Assembly (NCBI GenBank): GCA_021782915.1
Contig: JAJXUK010000014.1
Coordinates: 1 to 45,726, forward strand
Reading direction: 5' to 3'
From: Actinomycetes bacterium
GTDB taxonomy: Bacteria; Actinomycetota; Acidimicrobiia; Acidimicrobiales; RAAP-2
DNA length: 45,726 nucleotides
Shown here: one piece after another, positions 39,534 to 45,726 of the stretch
Layout: each line of letters starts with the position of its first letter
Position numbering within the stretch: position 1 is the stretch's first letter
Made by a program: the position numbers and the translations under genes
The notes under the pieces: generated by a model
Told to the model about the DNA's origin: nothing
Database searches by the model: none
What the model saw: only the letters and a program-made list of their open reading frames with translations

Positions 39534-40478
39534 GTGGTGCAGAGTGATGATCCCCTGATCGGGGTGATCGAGGCGGGCGGCACGTGGGTGCGCGTCGGGG
39601 TCGGGCGAACGTGGCAGCAGGTGCGTGACGCGCCGCACGATGCGATCGCCACGGGCGAGCCCGCCGAGACTCTGCGGGCCACGTGCGCGCTCCTGCGCCG
39701 TCTGGCCGGCTCGGAGAGCCTCGCCGGGGTCGGCGTGGCGTCCTTCGGGCCCCTCGACCTGGCCCGCGGCGTGATCGGGCCGAGCACGCCCAAGCTCGCC
39801 TGGCGCGGCGTGGACTGGCGCGCCGAGCTGGCCTCGCGCCTCGGGGACGTCGCGCTCGGCGTGGACACCGACACCGACGCGGCGGCCCTGGCCGAGGCGC
39901 GCTGGGGCGCGGGGCTCGGTCGCTCCGTCGTGGCGTATCTCACCGTGGGCACCGGGATCGGCGGCGGTCTCGTCGTCGACGGGCGCGTGGTGCACGGTCG
40001 CGGGCACCCGGAGATGGGCCACATGCGAGTGCCCCGCGAGCCCGGCGATCACTTCGCGGGATCCTGCGAGGCCCACGGCGACTGCCTGGAGGGCCTGGCG
40101 AGCGGGGCGGCGATCGCGGCGCGCTACGCCGGAGCGAGCGCTGACTCTCTCGGTCCGGCTCACCGCGTGTGGTCTCTCGAGGCCGGGTACCTGGCCTCGG
40201 CGGTGAGCAACGTGCTGAGCGTCGCCGCGGCACAGGTCGTCATCCTGGGTGGCGGCGTCATGGGAGCCAGCGGACTGCTGGGTCGCGTGCGCGCCACGCT
40301 GGTCGAGCGCGTGCACGGCTACCTCGACTTTGCGGGCTCGCCGGGAGAGCTCTCCGAGGTCCCTCAGGCCCCGGGGCTCAAGGGCCGTGCGGGGCTCGTC
40401 GGCGCCTTCGCGCTCGCTCGCGCGGCGCTGAGCGACGGCGTCGACGAGCCCGGGCGGACCCTAGGAGCCGGCGGGTGA
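39534..40478 (+). CDS. ROK-family sugar kinase, fructokinase-like
   Basis: 314 aa from GTG 39534; GTG 39537 is equally possible and no SD is clear. The ATP phosphate-binding motif is GVIEAGGTWVRVGVG, then ASFGPLDL, VDTDTDAAALAEARWGAG and TVGTGIGGGLVVDGRVVHG. The ROK zinc motif is GHPEMGHMRVPREPGDHFAGSCEAHGDCLEGLASG. The IEAGGTW start and the GDHFxGxCxxHGDCLEGLASG stretch are characteristic of ROK fructokinases (also mannokinases). Reaction: ATP-dependent 6-phosphorylation of a hexose, cytoplasmic. It converges on the secreted protein gene at 40461, overlapping it by 18 nt. Confidence 0.88.
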   Translation: MVQSDDPLIGVIEAGGTWVRVGVGRTWQQVRDAPHDAIATGEPAETLRATCALLRRLAGSESLAGVGVASFGPLDLARGVIGPSTPKLAWRGVDWRAELASRLGDVALGVDTDTDAAALAEARWGAGLGRSVVAYLTVGTGIGGGLVVDGRVVHGRGHPEMGHMRVPREPGDHFAGSCEAHGDCLEGLASGAAIAARYAGASADSLGPAHRVWSLEAGYLASAVSNVLSVAAAQVVILGGGVMGASGLLGRVRATLVERVHGYLDFAGSPGELSEVPQAPGLKGRAGLVGAFALARAALSDGVDEPGRTLGAGG

Positions 40479-42203
40479 GATGCTCGCGAGGTTCGGCACC
40501 GGACGCTCGACGCGCCCGGCCGGTGCGCGCCCGAAGACGCGCAGGATGTTGCCGGTGATGCGAGCGATCGTCGGTGCCGCGCAGCTGACGCCGCGCGCGC
40601 AGGCGCGCAGGTCCGCGATCCAGATGTTGTCACCGGTGTCGAGCACGCCGGCCTGAGAGCGCGGATCGGTGAAGTAGACCATGTCCGAGTAGGAGTAGCC
40701 GGCCCAGACGCCACCGGCCACGGTGGCCAGCGCCGCGGGAATCGGCGAGTGGGCGAGCACCTGCAGGTTGCTCGGCGTCAGCGTCGAGCCGATCACGTGA
40801 TCGAAGTCCGAGCCGATCGCCCCGGGCAGGCTGGACCCGTCGGACAGCCCGGTGCCGGCGAAGACCCAGGACGAGGCGTCGCTGATCAGAAGGGGCACGC
40901 TGACACCCGGGTCCAGATAGCCCGAGTAGTTCACCCCGATCTGGCTGAGTGGGGGCCACGGGGCGGGTCCGTCCCACCACGTGTTGCCGGTGACCTGGTG
41001 CGGGTCGCCCACGCCGTTGAGGGGGTCCTCGTAGGCGTTGCGGTAGTCGACCTCCTCACGGTTGGGCCCCAGCGGCGAGGCCTGCAGGCGCGCGTGGCGC
41101 ACCATCGCCGCCGCGCCGAAGTAGACGACGTTGACCCCGTGCTGGGTGGCGGCCTGCACGCCGAGACGCTCGGCGTAGGTCCAGGTCTCGTCGTGGTCCA
41201 GGCTGAGCAGCACCCGGTGCGCGAGCAGCAGGCTCGGGTGGTCGTTGATCGTCACGTCGCTCACGTACGTCACGTCGAGTCCGTACTGCTCGCACAGTCG
41301 CACCAGCGGGTACTCGTTGCTCAGGAAGTCCGAGGCGCCGAGCCCGGTGCTGTAGGGCCGGTCGAAGGAGACCACGCGGGCCCGATTGCACACGGGATAC
41401 GTGGCCGTGTCCAGGATGCACGGGCCGGTGCCGGCGTAGAAGGAGTAGCCCCCGTAGGTGTTCCAGCCCTGCTCGACCATCGAGCGGTTCGAGATCACGT
41501 AGGTCGCCCGGCTCGAGGGATCCCAGATGGTCAGCGGGACGTAGCTCTGCGCGTGGCTCCCGGCGTCGAGCTTGAGCAGGTAGTCACCGGGCACGAAGGC
41601 CTTCGTGAGGTGCACGCGCAGCGAGAGCCGCCAGTTGGCGCACGAGACCATGTTCACGCGCGAGTCGATGGTGCAGGCCGGCTGGGCGAGGCCGACCTGC
41701 GTCGTGGACTGCCACACCGCTCGCGCGCCGCGGCCGTGGTAGTAGCCCATGCGAAAGGCGATCACCCGCCAGTGCGCGAGACGGGTGCTGACGTAGAGAC
41801 CCACGCTCTGGCCGTCGGCGGCGTAGACGTGATCGGCGAAGCCCTGGATCGCCGTCGGATCGTCGCCGGGCGGGATCTGCCAGGCCGTCGTGCCGGGCCG
41901 GGCGTTCTCGGCGAGCGTGGCGGAGGACACGACGCCGTAGCTGCCGAGCCAGGTGCGCGCGCGCGGCGTCGTGGTGCTCGTCGTAAGTGTGCTCGTCGTG
42001 AGTGTGCTCGTCGTGAGTGTGCTTGACGTGGTCGACGCCGTCGTGGGAGGAGAGCTCGTGCTCGTGCTCGTGCTCGTCGCGTCGGCGCCGGAGGAACCAC
42101 CGGCCGTCAGCGCGTACGCCCCGCACAGCGCCAGCGCGCCGAGCGCCGGCCACCACCCGCGCTGTGCGTTTCGCCGCTGGCCGGCTCTCTCAGCTCGTCG
42201 CAT
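40461..42203 (-). CDS. Secreted N,N-dimethylformamidase large-subunit-like protein
   Basis: 580 aa from ATG 42203; a longer frame upstream has no signal and is rejected. Residues ~16-35 form a signal or membrane segment, ~40-90 a Thr/Ser-rich linker with repeated STLTT units, and ~95-580 the main region. Marks of the DMFase beta C-terminal family include QSVGLYVSTRLAHWRVIAFRMGYYHGRGARAV, PGDYLLKLDAGSHAQSYVPLTIWDP, WNTYGGYSFY, FDRPYS, FLSNEYPLVRLCEQYGLDVTYVSDVTI, VLLSLDHDETWT and VYFGAAAMVRHARL. DMFases cleave formamides, but many secreted homologues have no known substrate, so activity is open. Located between the kinase and a divergent secreted protein. Confidence 0.8.
   Translation of the reverse strand: MRRAERAGQRRNAQRGWWPALGALALCGAYALTAGGSSGADATSTSTSTSSPPTTASTTSSTLTTSTLTTSTLTTSTTTPRARTWLGSYGVVSSATLAENARPGTTAWQIPPGDDPTAIQGFADHVYAADGQSVGLYVSTRLAHWRVIAFRMGYYHGRGARAVWQSTTQVGLAQPACTIDSRVNMVSCANWRLSLRVHLTKAFVPGDYLLKLDAGSHAQSYVPLTIWDPSSRATYVISNRSMVEQGWNTYGGYSFYAGTGPCILDTATYPVCNRARVVSFDRPYSTGLGASDFLSNEYPLVRLCEQYGLDVTYVSDVTINDHPSLLLAHRVLLSLDHDETWTYAERLGVQAATQHGVNVVYFGAAAMVRHARLQASPLGPNREEVDYRNAYEDPLNGVGDPHQVTGNTWWDGPAPWPPLSQIGVNYSGYLDPGVSVPLLISDASSWVFAGTGLSDGSSLPGAIGSDFDHVIGSTLTPSNLQVLAHSPIPAALATVAGGVWAGYSYSDMVYFTDPRSQAGVLDTGDNIWIADLRACARGVSCAAPTIARITGNILRVFGRAPAGRVERPVPNLASISPAGS
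41975..42075 (-). repeat. In-gene short repeats encoding a Thr/Ser linker
   Basis: Near-exact 15-nt units (GTGAGTGTGCTCGTC on +) repeat three to four times, followed by TGCTCGTGCTCG-type units. They encode STLTTSTLTTSTLTT and TSTSTSTS. Slippage-prone; length may vary. Confidence 0.7.
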
Positions 42204-42345
42204 CCTCGTCGGTGTGATGCTACGTCGCGAGCGTGAGGGCTGAGCCGACGGCGCGTGGATGCCCAGGCCACTCGAGCACGCGGCACGGTCTCCGGAATAT
42301 CCCCGAGGCTGAGTTGTGTCTGGGTCCATGTTCGACGATCGTGCG

Positions 42346-42362
42346 TCACGGTGACACCGTGA
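42346..42362. promoter_or_regulatory. 17-nt perfect palindrome in divergent region
   Basis: TCACGGTGACACCGTGA reads the same on both strands apart from the central base. It lies 143 bp upstream of the DMFase-like gene and 137 bp upstream of the opposite gene, almost at the midpoint. A dimeric repressor or activator site controlling both secreted proteins is plausible. The remaining ~280 bp between the genes show nothing else. Confidence 0.5.
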
Positions 42363-42499
42363 ATTCGTGGGGGACCGCTCATCACACGAGAGGAGATGCG
42401 CGGGAGAGTACCTGGTCACGATGGATGGACGTGGGCCCCTGTCTCTCCTAGCATCTCGGGAGGCGGCGACGGAGCCGTGGGTAATGAGGGGGAAATCAC

Positions 42500-43807
42500 G
42501 TGAGATTGCCACGTCTATTTGGTCTGTTGGGTGTCGGCATCCTGGTCGTAGCGGTCGCGGCGCCGGTTGGCGTCGCGAGTGGCTCGTCCATTCCGGTGAT
42601 CAGCGCGTCCAGCATGGTGCCGACGTTCACGACGCTGGGTGGCGCGTCGCCACAGCCCAGCAGCGACACCGTGGCGCACTTCTGGTCCTCGAGCCTCGAC
42701 CCGGCCAACGGGGTGACGTACGGCTACAACATGGTGGGTGCCAACCCGGCGACCTGTATCGGCTCGGGCTGTGTAACCGACGTCACGGTCGACATCACGC
42801 CGATCAATCTCGAGGTCGGGGGGATGATGTTCTCGGCCGGCACGACGTCGTCGGGCGTTCTCAAGGCGACGCTCGACTCGCCGGTCTTTGCGCGCAACGA
42901 CTACGCCTCGACGCCCGCGGCGACCGCGGCCGGCCAGTGGCCGAATGACCCGCAGATGGTCAAGGGCAAGGGTGGCAGACTCCTGCCCGCGATGAAGGGG
43001 CAGGACCTGCAGCTCGAGGATGCCACGATGCGCGCCCAGTTCAACCGGCAGGGCGCGAGTGACCCGTATCACGTGCTGCTCACTCCGAACGTGCAGAGCC
43101 CGATCACCATCACGGTGCCGGGCAACGAGGGCATCCTGCTGCAGACGAAACTCGGCGTCGTCTTCCCCGCCGTGAGCTACAGCTGGTGGGTCAGTCAGAT
43201 CAACGGCTTCATCACGACGGCCACCCCCACGGACCTGCCTCTCTACCTGACGAACAGCGTGATTCTCTACACGGGCACCGGCCTGAAGTCCTGCTGCGTG
43301 ATCGGCTTTCATGGTGCCACTTCCAGCGCCAACGGCAATGGGAGCCAGCACGTGCAGACCTACGCCTGGGCGTCGTGGGTGCAGCCGGGCATCTTCAGCG
43401 CACCCAACGGCGGCACCTACTGGGCCCTGCAGGACATCCACGCGCTGAGCCACGAGATCTCCGAGTGGGCTGATGACCCCTTCGTCAACAATGCCGTTCA
43501 GCCGTGGCTGACGCCGTACGCGCTGCAGTACGGGTGCTCGAGCTACCTGGAGACGGGAGATCCCGTGGTCGGCATCGGCTTCGCCATGGGGACCAACACC
43601 TTCGAGCAGGGCCCCACGCCCAGCGGGGCCACGGTGGCGGATGGCTACTACCACCCCGAGGACGAGGTCTTCTACCCGTGGTTCCTGCGCCTGGACCCGA
43701 GTCCGTCGGCGTCCCCCCAGACACCTACCGCCTACGGCGGGCGCTACACGCTCATGGGAACGCTGAACCCGTTCGCTGGCTTCCAGCAGCCGGCCATGGG
43801 CTGCTGA
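42500..43807 (+). CDS. Secreted protein with HExxE putative metal site
   Basis: 435 aa from GTG 42500, with GAGGGGGAAA upstream. Residues 1-27 form a signal peptide. The mature part has paired Cys (86/91 and 265/266) and no obvious known fold. ALSHEISEWADDPF (His318-Glu319...Glu322) resembles a metal-binding helix like the SHELAEAxTDP motif of poorly studied secreted bacterial proteins. Downstream CSSYLETGDPVVG has acidic residues that could complete the site. The C-terminus (GGRYTLMGTLNPFAG) looks complete. I do not recognise a characterised homologue. Inference: a secreted metal-dependent hydrolase or protease-like protein. It is divergent from another secreted protein around a 17-nt palindrome. 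Confidence 0.65.
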   Translation: MRLPRLFGLLGVGILVVAVAAPVGVASGSSIPVISASSMVPTFTTLGGASPQPSSDTVAHFWSSSLDPANGVTYGYNMVGANPATCIGSGCVTDVTVDITPINLEVGGMMFSAGTTSSGVLKATLDSPVFARNDYASTPAATAAGQWPNDPQMVKGKGGRLLPAMKGQDLQLEDATMRAQFNRQGASDPYHVLLTPNVQSPITITVPGNEGILLQTKLGVVFPAVSYSWWVSQINGFITTATPTDLPLYLTNSVILYTGTGLKSCCVIGFHGATSSANGNGSQHVQTYAWASWVQPGIFSAPNGGTYWALQDIHALSHEISEWADDPFVNNAVQPWLTPYALQYGCSSYLETGDPVVGIGFAMGTNTFEQGPTPSGATVADGYYHPEDEVFYPWFLRLDPSPSASPQTPTAYGGRYTLMGTLNPFAGFQQPAMGC

Positions 43808-43812
43808 GTGTG

Positions 43813-43842
43813 CCGGGCTCCGGTGCGCGCGCCGGAGCCCGG
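43813..43842. terminator. Bidirectional terminator between convergent genes
   Basis: CCGGGCTCCGG (43813-43823) pairs exactly with 43832-43842 around an 8-nt loop, followed by TGTTT on the + strand. It separates the stop at 43807 from the convergent stop at 43855. Confidence 0.75.
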
Positions 43843-43854
43843 TGTTTGAGCCGA

Positions 43855-45045
43855 CTAGCTGACCGAGCGCCCGAGGCGCTCGAGGGCCTCGGTGAGGATC
43901 GCCTCGGTGGTGGCGAAGTTGAGGCGCACCCGTCCGAGGCCCCCGGTGCCGAAGGCGGCTCCGTCGCTGAGGGCCACGCGCGCGTGCTCGAGGAAGTGCG
44001 CGGCCGGGCCCGACATCGAGTCCATACGCCCGCGCGTCGCCCCGATCGCCCCGTGCAGCTCGAGCGCGCGTAGGTCGAGCCAGGCCAGATACGTCGCGTC
44101 CCCGGGACGGTACCGAGCGAGGGGCAGGTGAGCGCCGAGCAGCTCGACGAGCAGGTCCTGGCGCGCGCGGAGGTCACTGAGCAGGCCGGTGAGCCAGGCG
44201 TCGCCCTCGCTCAGCGCGCCCACCTGGGCGATCACACCGAGGTGGCTCGGCCCGGGCACCACGCGGTGCTCCAGGGCGCTCAGGACGTCCGTCGCCGCCT
44301 CGCCCACCACGAGGGCCGCGGCGGGTGCGCCGGCGAGGTTGAAGGCCTTGGAGGCCGAGAGAATGGCGACGGCCCCCTCGGCGCCGGGCAGGCTGAGCAG
44401 GGGTGTGAAGGAGCCGCGCAGCACGAGGGGCGCGTGGATCTCGTCGGCGATCACGCGCACGCCGTAGGCGCCGGCGAGCTCGAGGACGCGCGCCAACTCG
44501 TCGGGCCGATGCAGCGTGCCGGTGGGGTTGTGCGGGCTGCACAGCAGGTAGGCCGGGCGCTGCGAGCTGGCCCGGGCGCGCGCGAAGGCCGCCTCGAGTT
44601 CGCCGAACTCGAGGCGGCCCTCCTCGCTGAGGGCGGCCTCCTCGACGACACGGCCGCTGTTCTCGGTGTAGGAGTAGAAGGGCGCGTACACCGGGCAGTT
44701 GAGAACGACGTGGTCGCCCGGCTCGGTCATCACGGCGATGGCCGCCGCGACACCGCTCATCACGTTCAGTACGGCGCGTGCGCGCCCCGCGGCCACGCCC
44801 TGCCAGGCCCAGTGACGTCGGGCGAAGCCGTCGAGGGCGTCCAGGTAGCGCTCGGAGATCGTGTAGCCGAGGTCCCCGTCGGCCACGGCCCGGGCGAGGG
44901 CCCTCGCGATCGGCTCGGCCAGGGCCACGTCCATCTCGGCGACCCAGAGGGGCAGCACGTCGGGCGGATAGTGCCGCCACTTCTCACTGGTGCGCCGCTG
45001 CAGCTCGGCGAGGCTCAACTGGGCCAGTGGGCTGGGCGCGCTCAT
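43855..45045 (-). CDS. MalY/PatB-type PLP enzyme (C-S lyase / aminotransferase)
   Basis: 396 aa, ATG 45045. Fold type I class I/II aminotransferase family. The start RTSEKWRHYPPDVLPLWVAEMDVALAEPIARAL is the MalY/PatB signature (KW..YPPDVLPLWVAEMD). Further motifs are GYTI, LLCSPHNPTGTLHRPDEL, VIADEIHAPLVL (Asp for the pyridine N) and the PLP lysine in ILSASKAFNLAGAPAAALV; FGTGGLGRVRLNFAT closes the active site with its Arg. Typical reaction: beta-elimination from cystathionine or related cysteine conjugates, giving pyruvate, ammonia and a thiol. Some members act as aminotransferases. Monocistronic as far as seen. Confidence 0.9.
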   Translation of the reverse strand: MSAPSPLAQLSLAELQRRTSEKWRHYPPDVLPLWVAEMDVALAEPIARALARAVADGDLGYTISERYLDALDGFARRHWAWQGVAAGRARAVLNVMSGVAAAIAVMTEPGDHVVLNCPVYAPFYSYTENSGRVVEEAALSEEGRLEFGELEAAFARARASSQRPAYLLCSPHNPTGTLHRPDELARVLELAGAYGVRVIADEIHAPLVLRGSFTPLLSLPGAEGAVAILSASKAFNLAGAPAAALVVGEAATDVLSALEHRVVPGPSHLGVIAQVGALSEGDAWLTGLLSDLRARQDLLVELLGAHLPLARYRPGDATYLAWLDLRALELHGAIGATRGRMDSMSGPAAHFLEHARVALSDGAAFGTGGLGRVRLNFATTEAILTEALERLGRSVS

Positions 45046-45099
45046 CTCGCCCTCGACCCTAGCCAGTCGCGCCTAGGCTCACTGAGGGGTGCACGCCGC

Positions 45100-45726
45100 G
45101 TGCCGATGGAACGCCTTAACAGTCTCGACCAGGTCTTCCTCGCCCTCGAGCGTGCGGACGCGGCCTGGAACGTCGGTGCCCTCGCCGTCTTCGCCGGGGT
45201 GCCCCCGGGCCTCGACGAGCTGCGCGCGTTCTTCGAGGAGCGTCTCCAGCGCGTGGCGCGCTGCCGGCAGCGACTGCGCATCCCGCGCGGGCCTCTGGGA
45301 CGTGCGAGGTGGATCGACGACGTGGACTTCGAGTTGGCCCGCCACGTCGGGAGCGTTGCGTTGACGGACGCCTCGGTCGACGAGCTGGACGCGTGGGTGC
45401 TGGCTCAGATGAGCATCACCCTGGACCGCGCGCATCCCCTCTGGGCCGTCACGCTCGTCGAGGGCCTCGGCGACGGGCACTGGGCACTGCTGAGCCGGGT
45501 GCATCACTGCATGCTCGACGGCATCGCGGGCAGTGACCTGCTGAGCGCCCTGCTGGACGAGACGGCCGAGCCGCTCGGGACCCTCAGCCCGGCGTGGGTG
45601 CCCGAGGCTGAGCCGTCAGCCTGGCGCGTGCTCGGTGAGGATCTCTCCTTTCACCGTCGCCGGGCGCGCGTGCACGCCCGCGCGCTGGTCCGCGCGCTGG
45701 GGCACCCGCGGGCGAGCGCGGCGGCG
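45100..45726 (+). CDS. Wax ester synthase/diacylglycerol acyltransferase (N-terminal part)
   Basis: Cut by the right window edge; 209 residues are visible from GTG 45100 (ATG 45106 is in frame). GAGGGG at 45084-45089 favours GTG 45100. The start MERLNSLDQVFLALERADAAW is typical of the family, and the catalytic HHxxxDG motif is present as RVHHCMLDGIAG at ~residue 140. Reaction in the family: transfer of an acyl group from acyl-CoA to a long-chain alcohol or diacylglycerol, forming wax esters or triacylglycerol storage lipid. Typical length is ~450-480 aa, so over half is missing. Frequent in lipid-storing actinobacteria. Confidence 0.88.
   Translation, partial: MPMERLNSLDQVFLALERADAAWNVGALAVFAGVPPGLDELRAFFEERLQRVARCRQRLRIPRGPLGRARWIDDVDFELARHVGSVALTDASVDELDAWVLAQMSITLDRAHPLWAVTLVEGLGDGHWALLSRVHHCMLDGIAGSDLLSALLDETAEPLGTLSPAWVPEAEPSAWRVLGEDLSFHRRRARVHARALVRALGHPRASAAA

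Overview
The window is high-GC DNA with dense genes, many GTG starts and 1-4 nt gene overlaps. It fits an actinobacterium. An Rv0081-Rv0087-like operon, a class F-type sortase, a short-chain Z-prenyl transferase like mycobacterial Rv1086, a wax-ester/DGAT acyltransferase and repeated Thr/Ser-rich linkers on secreted proteins all support this. A deep, possibly acid-tolerant lineage such as Acidimicrobiia is my guess (sedolisin protease, style of the surface proteins), not something proven by the sequence.

Layout. 1-2.3 kb: a sortase gene between two paralogous Thr-rich surface proteins with sortase-like tails. 2.3-2.7 kb: a gene-free convergent region full of perfect hairpins. 2.7-6.1 kb: a secreted sedolisin-type protease (-) and a membrane-anchored CAP-domain protein (+), separated by about 700 bp that holds a four-unit 11-bp repeat array. 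6.1-12.0 kb: MscS-like channel, GT-C membrane protein, VOC protein, methyltransferase, PAS/HD-GYP protein, DinB protein. 12.1-16.6 kb (-): a peptide-export locus, made of a 39-aa double-glycine peptide behind a near-consensus promoter, a parvulin-like protein, and a C39-peptidase ABC exporter with two N-terminal cyclic-nucleotide-binding folds. 17-28 kb: a six-gene operon (Liv-type ABC importer plus 3-hydroxybutyrate dehydrogenase), a divergent hydrolase-TetR-acyl-CoA ligase operon, and an acetoacetate-CoA ligase. Together these look like uptake and use of 3-hydroxybutyrate/acetoacetate or related acids. 28-29.8 kb (-): a secreted neocarzinostatin-like protein and a cis-prenyltransferase.

30.0-37.3 kb (+): an ArsR-type regulator overlapping a six-gene membrane complex related to group 4 [NiFe] hydrogenases. 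The large subunit has lost all four Ni-binding cysteines, while the small subunit keeps its [4Fe-4S] cysteines. This is an energy-converting-hydrogenase-related complex of the mycobacterial type, not a hydrogenase. 37.3-45.7 kb: 3-methyladenine DNA glycosylase, a PgaC-like glycosyltransferase, a ROK kinase, a secreted dimethylformamidase-like protein (-), a secreted HExxE protein, a MalY-type PLP enzyme (-), and the start of a WS/DGAT acyltransferase cut by the window end.

The two most interesting systems are the small-peptide export locus (16.6-12.1 kb) and the nickel-ligand-free hydrogenase-like complex (30.0-37.3 kb). No rRNA, tRNA, CRISPR array, insertion sequence or phage gene was recognised.
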